This document shows positions 1 through 6,910 of a stretch of 64,000 nucleotides of DNA, in pieces (the stretch's first letter is position 1; the number at the start of each line of letters is the position of its first letter). Under the pieces are notes generated by a model. The model had not been told where the DNA came from. It did no database searches and saw only the letters and a list, made by a program, of their open reading frames with translations. Source of the stretch: Pollutimonas thiosulfatoxidans. GTDB taxonomy: Bacteria; Pseudomonadota; Gammaproteobacteria; Burkholderiales; Burkholderiaceae_B. The position numbers were made by a program, and so were the translations under genes. The stretch spans positions 1,364,001 to 1,428,000 of the forward strand of contig NZ_CP022987.1 of the NCBI RefSeq assembly GCF_004022565.1. Direction: 5' to 3'.

Positions 1-1
1 G

Positions 2-913
2 GCCTTGTTCGGCCTGGCGGCCGGCCAGGCCGTCGTCTGGTATACGGGCCAGTTCTATGCCTTGTTTTTCCTAACCAAGAACCTGGGCATCGAAGCCAAC
101 ACGGCCAACATCATGTTGGCCATGGGCCTGTTGCTGGGCACGCCCTTTTTTGTCGTCTTCGGCGCGCTGTCTGACCGCATCGGACGCAAGCCCATCATCA
201 TGGCAGGCTGCCTGGTGGCGGCGCTGGCCTACTTTCCGGTATTCAAGGCCATCACGCACTTTGCCAATCCGGCGCTCGAAAGGGCCTTGGCCAATGCGCC
301 CGTCACGGTGGTCGCCGACCCGGCTACCTGCTCATTCCAGTTCAATCCTGTGGGGGTGTCGTCTTTTCGCAGCTCTTGCGACATCCTGAAGGCCTTTATG
401 GCGAGCAATGCCGTCAACTACACCAACGAGGCAGCCCCGCCCGGCTCGCTTGCCAAGGCACGGATAGGCGACGATCATTTCAACTCGTTCGAGGGCAGCG
501 GCCTGAACAAGGCGGACTTTGCAGCGCGATCGGCCGAGCTGAAAAAGTCGCTGACCGAGGCCATCCGCACCCACGGCTACCCGGCCAAGGCAGACCCCTC
601 GGAGATTAACTACATCATGGTGGTGGTGCTGCTGACCTTCCTGGTCATACTGGTAACCATGGTTTATGGCCCCATCGCGGCCATGCTGGTAGAGATGTTC
701 CCCACGCGCATACGCTATACATCCATGAGCCTGCCCTACCATATCGGCAATGGCTGGTTCGGCGGGTTCCTGCCGCCCGTGGCCTTTGCCGTCGTTGCCG
801 CCACGGGCAATATCTATGACGGCCTGTGGTATCCCATCATTATTGCCAGTATCACGCTGGTTATTGGCACCTTGTTCGTCAAGGAAACCCGGGGCAACGA
901 TATCAACGCCTGA
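2..913 (+). CDS. MHS-type MFS transporter, 3' part (runs in from the left edge)
   Basis: The reading frame is already open at the first base, so this is the C-terminal ~303 residues of a longer gene. It is an inner-membrane secondary transporter of the major facilitator superfamily, closest to the metabolite:H+ symporter (MHS/ProP-like) group. The cytoplasmic loop signature GALSDRIGRKP is near residue 55, and the typical MHS ending (EMFPTRIRYTSMSLPYHIGNG, then a last hydrophobic pair and a KETRG tail) is present. Unusual: between the helix ending around residue 85 and the next one near residue 205 there is a ~115-residue hydrophilic segment with two cysteines (CSFQF, SSCDI), much longer than the loops of ProP or KgtP. 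Substrate cannot be assigned. Confidence 0.85.
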   Translation, partial: ALFGLAAGQAVVWYTGQFYALFFLTKNLGIEANTANIMLAMGLLLGTPFFVVFGALSDRIGRKPIIMAGCLVAALAYFPVFKAITHFANPALERALANAPVTVVADPATCSFQFNPVGVSSFRSSCDILKAFMASNAVNYTNEAAPPGSLAKARIGDDHFNSFEGSGLNKADFAARSAELKKSLTEAIRTHGYPAKADPSEINYIMVVVLLTFLVILVTMVYGPIAAMLVEMFPTRIRYTSMSLPYHIGNGWFGGFLPPVAFAVVAATGNIYDGLWYPIIIASITLVIGTLFVKETRGNDINA

Positions 914-1232
914 GCTCTTGCCGGTTCAGGCAAACGTCAGCCGCGCGCCGGTAGAATCGACTGCATAGAGGGAACCGCTCATTTCAGCTGCCAGGCGTCT
1001 GATCCCCCGGTTTGGCAGTCGGGCGGTACGTTCTATCACCTGCGTTACGCCCCCCGCGAGCCTTATCGCGTAACACAGTGTGCTTTCCAGATGGCCCGGT
1101 GCCCAGGCATGTCGGGCCATTTTTTTGACCCCACAAACCCTCGCAGCGATTGGCTTACAATCGTCCCTCCCCTCATTTTCGCGCACAGACAACGGGTGCC
1201 TGCGCGCCGCTTACGGAAGAAGACATCAACTT
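914..1232. other. Intergenic stretch, no supportable gene; possible sRNA
   Basis: No convincing protein is encoded in these ~320 bases. The plus strand is GC-rich with several short inverted repeats and ends in a hairpin with a T-run at 1091-1126, although no upstream gene needs that terminator closely (the transporter stops at 913). This leaves room for a small RNA of roughly 150-200 nt, but I found no clear sigma-70 promoter, so that is speculation. Confidence 0.3.
1091..1126 (+). terminator. Rho-independent terminator upstream of rdgC
   Basis: A perfect 8-bp stem (ATGGCCCG at 1091-1098 with CGGGCCAT at 1113-1120) encloses a 14-nt loop and is followed directly by seven T residues. Confidence 0.75.
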
Positions 1233-2132
1233 ATGTGGTTCAAGAATCTCAGGATATTTCGTCTCGCCCCAACGTGGTCGTGCACCGCAGACACGCTGGA
1301 AGCCGCTCTCGAGAAACAGGCCTTCCAGCCGGGTGGCAACCGCGACATGCAAAGCCTGGGATGGATCGCCCCCCGCGAAGACTCCGGCCTGGTCTATGCG
1401 GCCGATGGCCAGTATTTGCTTAGCCTGCGCGCCGACAAGAAGTTGTTGCCCACTACCGTCATCAATCAGTTCGCCAAGGCCAAGGCGCAAGATATCGAAG
1501 AACAACAGGGCTACAAGCCCGGCCGCAAGCAGATGAAGGAAATCAAGGAGCAAGTCACCGACGAGTTGTTGCCGCGGGCCTTCAGCGTCTATCGCGACAC
1601 CCGCGTGTGGATAGACACCCGCAATCACTGGCTGGTGATCGATGCCGCGGCCGCAGCCAAAAGCGACGAAGTCCTGGGCACGCTGGCCAAGGCGCTGGAA
1701 GCCCTGCCCGTCACGCCGCTGTTCGTCGAGCAGTCTCCCGCCGCCGCGATGACCAACTGGCTGATCAGCGATGAAGCGCCATCAGGCTTCACGATAGACC
1801 AGGACACCGAACTGCGCTCCACCAGCGAAAATGGCGCCGCCGTCCGCTATGTGAAGCAAAGCATCGAAATCGACGACGTACGCAAGCATGTGCAGGCCGG
1901 CAAGCAGTGCACTCGCCTGGCGCTTACTTGGGCCGATCGCGTGTCTTTCATGCTGACGGAAAGCCTGGACGTGAAGCGCGTCAGCCCACTGGATGTGCTG
2001 AAGGAAGGCCAGGATGGCTCGGCACATAACGAAGCCGAGCAGTTCGACTCGGACTTCGCGCTGATGACGGGCGAACTGAACAAGTTGATGACCGCCCTGG
2101 TGGAAGCCCTGGGCGGCGAACGCAAGCAGTAG
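1233..2132 (+). CDS. rdgC: Recombination-associated protein RdgC
   Basis: Cytoplasmic, nucleoid-associated DNA-binding protein that forms a ring around duplex DNA and modulates RecA-dependent recombination. The 299-residue product is close to the E. coli length (~303). It begins with the family hallmark MWFKNLRIFRL, has the conserved LGWIAPRED region near residue 45, and ends with a FDSDFALMTGELNKLM segment. The ATG at 1233 was chosen because the family starts exactly at MWFKNL; the frame is open further upstream without recognisable homology. It converges on pyrB with only 11 bases between the stop codons. Confidence 0.95.
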   Translation: MWFKNLRIFRLAPTWSCTADTLEAALEKQAFQPGGNRDMQSLGWIAPREDSGLVYAADGQYLLSLRADKKLLPTTVINQFAKAKAQDIEEQQGYKPGRKQMKEIKEQVTDELLPRAFSVYRDTRVWIDTRNHWLVIDAAAAAKSDEVLGTLAKALEALPVTPLFVEQSPAAAMTNWLISDEAPSGFTIDQDTELRSTSENGAAVRYVKQSIEIDDVRKHVQAGKQCTRLALTWADRVSFMLTESLDVKRVSPLDVLKEGQDGSAHNEAEQFDSDFALMTGELNKLMTALVEALGGERKQ

Positions 2133-2143
2133 AAAGCCGGGCC

Positions 2144-3436
2144 TCAGTCCATGCCGTGGAACAGGCTGTCATCCGGCCCGATGTGTGTGGGCGGGCTCCA
2201 GGTCACGTCGCGCAACGAATGCTGTACCAGCCCTTCCACACCCAGCAGTACTGCAAAGATTGCCATTCGCACAGGAATGCCGTTATCGGTCTGGCGGAAG
2301 ATGGCCAGACGAGAGTCGTGGTTTAGATCCACGCTTAAATCATTGGCGCCTTCGCGGCTGTCGCGCGGCAAGGGGTGCATGACGATGACGTCCGGTCCGC
2401 AGCACTTGTCGATGATGGCCTTGTTGACCTGAAAGTCGGGCGTGTAGCCTTCCAGCTCTTCCGCCGCGAAGCGCTCTTTCTGCACCCGGGTGGCGTAGAT
2501 CACATCGGCCCCGACCAGACCCTCTTCCAGCGAATTGCTTTGTTCTATGACATGGCCGCGGGTGCCCGTCTGCTCCAATATATAGTCGGGCATTTCCAGC
2601 CCCTTGGGGGAGATCAGGGTGAACTTCAGTCCGCGATACAGCGACAGCAGCTTGATCAGCGAATGCACGGTGCGCCCATACTTCAGGTCGCCGACCAGCG
2701 CGATGTGCGCGCCGTCCAGCAATTTCCCCAGTCGGGAAAACTCCGTCAGGATAGTGTAAAGATCCAGCAAGGCCTGGCTGGGATGTTCGCCGGGGCCGTC
2801 GCCGCCGTTGACCACCGGAATATTGGTCGCTCGGGCAAACTCGGCCACCGAACCCTTCTCGGGATGCCGGATCACCATGGCGTCAACATAACCGCTCATG
2901 ACGCGGCTGGTATCGTAAATGGATTCGCCCTTGGCCATCGACGAAAAAGTAAAGCCCGTGGTGTCGCACACCGAGCCGCCCAGGCGGCAAAAGGCGGCGC
3001 CGAAACTGACGCGGGTACGCGTACTGGCTTCAAAAAATAAATTTCCCAGGACGGCACCCTCCAGCACCCGCGACACCTTCTGGCGCCGCGCGATGGGCTG
3101 CATCTGATCGGCAATACGGAAGAACTCTTCAACGGACTCGCGCGAAAACTGGTCGACCGAGAGTAATTGCGGCTTGCCTTCGAAGGCTATGCGATTGCGC
3201 AGCGGACCGGACTGCGCGCTTTGGGCGTATTTTTGCAGCAAGGCTTCGTTCTCGACAATTTCGGTCACGAAGCGATTGACCACTTCAGGCATTGCCCGGA
3301 ACTCCTGCGAGCCCTCGGGCAACAGCCAGGTGTCCAGCGCACGACGCTTTACGCCGATGCGACCGGCGAAGACATCACGGGTCAAGTTAAGACGCCGCAT
3401 GGCATCCCGAAGAAAGACTTGTTGCGAGACGGCCAT
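2144..3436 (-). CDS. pyrB: Aspartate carbamoyltransferase with N-terminal helix-turn-helix extension
   Basis: Catalyses carbamoyl phosphate + L-aspartate to N-carbamoyl-aspartate, the committed pyrimidine step. Residues ~100-420 are the catalytic fold: the carbamoyl-phosphate loop FFEASTRTRVSFG, the GGDGPGEHPSQALLDLYT motif, and the HPLPRDSREGANDL segment of the aspartate domain. The protein has 430 residues against ~310 for the ordinary catalytic chain. The extra ~75 N-terminal residues look like a Cro/Xre-type DNA-binding helix-turn-helix (TRDVFAGRIGVKRRALDTWL) followed by an EFRAMPEVVNRFVTEIV helix. No pyrI regulatory chain or pyrC is nearby. The ATG at 3436 is preferred to an in-frame TTG at 3448, which would fall inside a palindrome. 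Extended ATCases of this length occur, to my recollection, in related bacteria; the job of the extension is not known to me. Confidence 0.93.
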   Translation of the reverse strand: MAVSQQVFLRDAMRRLNLTRDVFAGRIGVKRRALDTWLLPEGSQEFRAMPEVVNRFVTEIVENEALLQKYAQSAQSGPLRNRIAFEGKPQLLSVDQFSRESVEEFFRIADQMQPIARRQKVSRVLEGAVLGNLFFEASTRTRVSFGAAFCRLGGSVCDTTGFTFSSMAKGESIYDTSRVMSGYVDAMVIRHPEKGSVAEFARATNIPVVNGGDGPGEHPSQALLDLYTILTEFSRLGKLLDGAHIALVGDLKYGRTVHSLIKLLSLYRGLKFTLISPKGLEMPDYILEQTGTRGHVIEQSNSLEEGLVGADVIYATRVQKERFAAEELEGYTPDFQVNKAIIDKCCGPDVIVMHPLPRDSREGANDLSVDLNHDSRLAIFRQTDNGIPVRMAIFAVLLGVEGLVQHSLRDVTWSPPTHIGPDDSLFHGMD

Positions 3437-3444
3437 GGTTGTTC

Positions 3445-3479
3445 CCAATAAAATATACGCACTGCGTATATTTTATTGG
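3445..3479 (-). promoter_or_regulatory. Perfect 16-bp inverted repeat just upstream of pyrB (candidate operator)
   Basis: Arms of 16 bases (3445-3460 and 3464-3479) are perfectly complementary around a 3-nt spacer; the core reads TATACGC-N3-GCGTATA. The edge lies only 8 bases before the pyrB ATG, so it occupies the leader or core promoter. It is AT-rich and has no T-tract, so it does not look like a terminator. A dimeric DNA-binding protein is the obvious reader, and the PyrB N-terminal domain is a candidate. A second weaker repeat, GACAAA-N8-TTTGTC, lies at 3518-3537. Confidence 0.6.
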
Positions 3480-3547
3480 CAGCTAACGAGCTTGACGAGC
3501 ACAATCGGCCCCGGAAAGACAAAATACAACGTTTGTCTATACGCAGC

Positions 3548-3904
3548 CTAAAAGGCGAGCATGCCTTGCGTCATCCACGAACTGAACACGAATGCCAGCA
3601 GACTGAGCGTGTAGGCGATCAACACGCAGGCCAAGGGCAGCCAGTGGCTGCGGCGCGGCCGCCCCGCCGCCAACTGCGATAGCAGGCTGGTCTGGACGGG
3701 ATAAACCCACAGCAGACCCAAGGCCACCAAAGACAGTCCTGCCAGGAAGCCCGCCAAGGGCATGCGTAGCCAGCCTGGATCCAGGCTGACTTCGATAATC
3801 CCGGCTGAGCATGCCAGCACCAGCAGGATGCCCAGGCCATTGAGCCACGCGAGGAAACGAAAGCCCAGCATCAGGCTGTTCGACAGCATTCTTGTTCCTG
3901 CCAT
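3548..3904 (-). CDS. Small three-helix membrane protein
   Basis: Not recognised. The 118-residue product has three hydrophobic stretches (about residues 10-35, 45-70 and 88-112), with a short basic loop (AAGRPRRSHW) before the last helix. It lies directly downstream of the lipoprotein gene; a TTG at 3928 in the same frame would overlap that gene's stop codon by four bases (TTGA), suggesting translational coupling, while the ATG at 3904 is the first conventional start. Neither has a good Shine-Dalgarno sequence, so the start is uncertain. Inferred to be co-transcribed with the lipoprotein. Confidence 0.6.
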   Translation of the reverse strand: MAGTRMLSNSLMLGFRFLAWLNGLGILLVLACSAGIIEVSLDPGWLRMPLAGFLAGLSLVALGLLWVYPVQTSLLSQLAAGRPRRSHWLPLACVLIAYTLSLLAFVFSSWMTQGMLAF

Positions 3905-3924
3905 CGCGAAGGCTTCGTCGGAGT

Positions 3925-4536
3925 TCAATTTGCCGGGGCAGTCGTACTGGTGTCAGGCGTGGCGGTGGCGTCGCCGGATCCATCTTGAGGCACACCTGCA
4001 ATGGCCCGCGCCGCGGCGGTTGCGTTTTGCTCGGTGCCGACCGCAAAGATCAGGTGCCCGGTAGTGACCGGCTCTGTATAGCCAGGCGCAGCCAGCATGG
4101 TGCGCCCCACCACCAACGCCAGGCGATGGTTGGGATTCTGGGTGGTGATGTCTATGACTTTGCGTTTGCCCTCTTCGTTGAGCTCGAGCGCCAGCAGGCC
4201 ATCGCCCGCCTTGTTGGACCCAGCTTGAATTCCCGTAAGGTCGGCCCGTGTGATGATCGGCTGCGGATTGACATACAAGGTACCGGTATCAAGATTGACG
4301 GGGGTCCATCCCGAGCGCAGCGTCGTGTCGGCAAGGAATACAGCAACCGGGGCGCCCTGGCGTTCTGCCTGGATACTGGTTTCGGGCTGCGGCTGTTGGG
4401 CCGTCGTGGTGTCGGCGGCTGCGGTCGCAGGCGACTGCGACGCCGTTGTCTGCTGGCCTGGCGTTGTCTGGCATGCAGCCAGCGCGACCAGGCTGAGCGG
4501 CAAAAGGAAGCGGCCCAGCGTACGTACAAATTTCAT
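3925..4536 (-). CDS. Lipoprotein with SecD head-subdomain-like fold (predicted)
   Basis: 203 residues. The N-terminus MKFVRTLGRFLLPLSLVALA ends in a lipobox (ALAAC), so Cys22 should be lipidated. A Gln/Thr/Ala/Pro-rich linker spans residues ~23-65, then a globular part (VAVFLADTTLRSGWTPV ... LTGIQAGSNKAGDGLLALELNEEGKRKVIDIT ... RLALVVGRTMLAAPG) resembles the periplasmic P1 head of SecD. This is pattern-based and not certain. A short low-complexity Thr/Ala tail follows. The ATG at 4536 is chosen because it starts a complete signal peptide; the upstream extension of the frame is not signal-like. Confidence 0.75.
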   Translation of the reverse strand: MKFVRTLGRFLLPLSLVALAACQTTPGQQTTASQSPATAAADTTTAQQPQPETSIQAERQGAPVAVFLADTTLRSGWTPVNLDTGTLYVNPQPIITRADLTGIQAGSNKAGDGLLALELNEEGKRKVIDITTQNPNHRLALVVGRTMLAAPGYTEPVTTGHLIFAVGTEQNATAAARAIAGVPQDGSGDATATPDTSTTAPAN

Positions 4537-4648
4537 GGAAAATTCCCTTAACCGAGATAATGAAGATGGATGTGAAAAGTTTAACAGGTGGGGACGCAAA
4601 ACTGCGTCAAAGATCATCAAGATGTTCTAGCAAGTATCGTGCCGCCGC

Positions 4649-6910
4649 CTAGCGACGTGCCGCGCCCCGCACTTCGATATGGATGCGGTCAATGGGACTG
4701 CCCTCGCTATCGAGCAATTCAATAACATGCTTGCCCAGGCGGGGGTGCCAACGCAGGTGCGCCCCCTGGCCCATTATCATGCCATCAATGCGCCAGTTGG
4801 CCGGGACGGGTACGCCGCTGGCATCGGCCGCCGTAAACCGCGCAAGCTGCACGGCAGACGGAATATCGGGATCCAGGGCCAGGATGGTGCCATCCGCCGG
4901 CGTGCGTATGCGTGCCGGTCCGGGCACGCGCTGCGGCTGGTTTTGCGCCAGGCGCACACGCTCTACACGCGTATCGGCCAGGAAGGCCTCCCGCCTGGCG
5001 GGCTCTATATCACCTTCATAACTGACCCTGCCTTGTTCGACGCCGGGCGGGGGCGCCGGCTGCGCGCTGGGCATATTGCGATGCAGATAGCTCATGATGT
5101 CGTGCCACATGGGCCCGGCGCCCGATACGCCCGAAACCTCGCGCATGCTGGCGCCTCCGCTATTGCCTACCCACACGCCTACGGTATAGGCGGCCGACCA
5201 ACCCAGGCACCAGTTGTCGCGCATGTCTTTGCTGGTACCTGTTTTAACTGCCGTCCAGAACGGCGTAGACAAGGGACTATCCAGGCCAAAAGTGCGTGCT
5301 CGGGCATGGCGATCGGCCAGGATGTCGCCCACGATCCACGCAGCGGCGGGGTCCATGATGGACCTTGCGCCTGATGGCGCAGCAGCTTCAAAAAATTGCG
5401 GCCTGGAAAACTCGCCCAGATTCGCCAGGGCGCGATAAGCATTGGTCAGGCTCAGTAGCGTAAGGTCGGCACTGCCCAGAGCCAGGCTGTATCCATAATA
5501 GTCACCGTCATGCTTCAGGGGCAGGCCCAAGTCACGCAGGCGCTGCGCGAATGCGTCAGGCGTCACCATGGCAATCGCGCGGACCGCCGGAATATTAAGC
5601 GAGGACGCCAGCGCCGTACGCACGCTGACCCAGCCGGCATAGGCCTCATCGTAATTGCGAGGCATGTACAAGCCATTGCCTGTCGGTAAATCCAGCTCGG
5701 CATCGTGCAGTAAAGAGGCCGCAGTCAGGCGTTGCTGGGCCAATGCCTGCTCATACAGGAAGGGCTTGAGTGTCGAGCCCGCTTGCCGCAGGGCCCGTGC
5801 GTGGTCAACCCGGGCCGCCGGCGACAAGGAGCCCGAAGACCCGGCATACGCCAGCACGGCGCCACTGCGGTTATCCATCACCACAATGGCGGCATCACGC
5901 ACATTGGCCATGTCCAGGTCATGCAAGCGGCGGCGCAAGGTCTGCAAGGTAAAGGCTTGCAAGGAGGCGTCCAGTGAACTGACCACCACATCGGGCAAGT
6001 CATCACCCGCCGCACGTAACTTTCCAAGCACAAACTGCGCATAGTGCGGCGCCGCGTGAGGCGCACCCGCCCACGGCCATGCCGCCCGCTTCAAGGCGAT
6101 ATGGACGAACTCGTCCAGGCGCTTGCACTCTTGGGACGAGCCCAATTCGACCAGCAAGGCGCAAGCGCGTTGCACCAGCAAAGGTCTGGCCGCGTTAGGC
6201 CCACGCAGCAATACCGCCGCCAGCGCGGCTTCGCGCGCATTAAGCCCGCTGGCGTGTTTCTGGAACAGGACACGCGCAAGGGCATCGACCCCTACGATCT
6301 CGCCCCGGAATGGCGCGAGATTCAGGTAGGCCTCAAGGATCTGAGCCTTGGACCATTCCGCTTCCAGCCGCCGCGCTGCCATCGCCTGATCGAACTTTTG
6401 CGTCAAACTGCGACCACCCGGACCACGACGGTATTGCGTGTCGATGATGCCGACCAGTTGCATGCTTAAGGTAGAAGCCCCGCGATGATGCCCTAGCGCC
6501 ACCTTGCCCCAGGCGGCAGCCAAGGCGGCACGCCAATCAACGCCATCGTGCCCATAGAAGCGCTGATCTTCCGACAAGATGACGGCGCGCTGCAAGGCGA
6601 CCGACACCTCATCCAGCGGCAGCCACTGCCCCCGCCTGTCGTGGAAGTCCGTGCGGACCCCGTCCAGCGGCACGCCCGAACGGTCCAGCAACAGCACACT
6701 GGACGGACGATGCCGCTGCCTGACTTCGTCGTAGGACGGCAAGGCATGGGCACTGCCGCACAAGCCCGCCAGCAATGCGACGGCGATTGCACAATGACCC
6801 TGCCATCCGACCCACGCAAGGCCGAGACGCTTACGGTTGCGGGCCAACGACAAAACGTTCGGCTTGCGGAAGATCGGCATAGACATCGGGTTGATACAGG
6901 GCTTCGGCAT
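4649..6910 (-). CDS. pbpC: Penicillin-binding protein 1C
   Basis: Bifunctional peptidoglycan synthase, membrane-anchored with the bulk in the periplasm. After an N-terminal hydrophobic anchor (~residues 38-57) comes the GT51 glycosyltransferase domain (EDQRFYGHDGVDW, then RGASTLSMQLV, then the RSLTQKFDQAMAARRLE segment). The transpeptidase domain follows with STLK (Ser379 counted from this start), SSLN and KTGTSKDMRDNWC motifs, and a C-terminal PBP1C-specific beta domain. Length 753 fits the family. The 5' end overlaps the alpha-2-macroglobulin gene by ~80 bases; internal ATGs at 6886 and 6880 are alternatives and none has a clear ribosome site. Pairing of pbpC with an A2M gene is conserved in many proteobacteria. 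Confidence 0.95.
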   Translation of the reverse strand: MPKPCINPMSMPIFRKPNVLSLARNRKRLGLAWVGWQGHCAIAVALLAGLCGSAHALPSYDEVRQRHRPSSVLLLDRSGVPLDGVRTDFHDRRGQWLPLDEVSVALQRAVILSEDQRFYGHDGVDWRAALAAAWGKVALGHHRGASTLSMQLVGIIDTQYRRGPGGRSLTQKFDQAMAARRLEAEWSKAQILEAYLNLAPFRGEIVGVDALARVLFQKHASGLNAREAALAAVLLRGPNAARPLLVQRACALLVELGSSQECKRLDEFVHIALKRAAWPWAGAPHAAPHYAQFVLGKLRAAGDDLPDVVVSSLDASLQAFTLQTLRRRLHDLDMANVRDAAIVVMDNRSGAVLAYAGSSGSLSPAARVDHARALRQAGSTLKPFLYEQALAQQRLTAASLLHDAELDLPTGNGLYMPRNYDEAYAGWVSVRTALASSLNIPAVRAIAMVTPDAFAQRLRDLGLPLKHDGDYYGYSLALGSADLTLLSLTNAYRALANLGEFSRPQFFEAAAPSGARSIMDPAAAWIVGDILADRHARARTFGLDSPLSTPFWTAVKTGTSKDMRDNWCLGWSAAYTVGVWVGNSGGASMREVSGVSGAGPMWHDIMSYLHRNMPSAQPAPPPGVEQGRVSYEGDIEPARREAFLADTRVERVRLAQNQPQRVPGPARIRTPADGTILALDPDIPSAVQLARFTAADASGVPVPANWRIDGMIMGQGAHLRWHPRLGKHVIELLDSEGSPIDRIHIEVRGAARR

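Noticed and set aside
926..1192. Minus-strand 88-codon frame between the transporter and rdgC
   Set aside because: No family resemblance, no ribosome site, and it covers the terminator hairpin.
3892..4551. Long plus-strand frames antisense to the lipoprotein, pbpC and other genes
   Set aside because: High GC gives long open antisense frames; amino-acid composition is Arg/Gly/His-rich and the opposite strand carries recognised genes.
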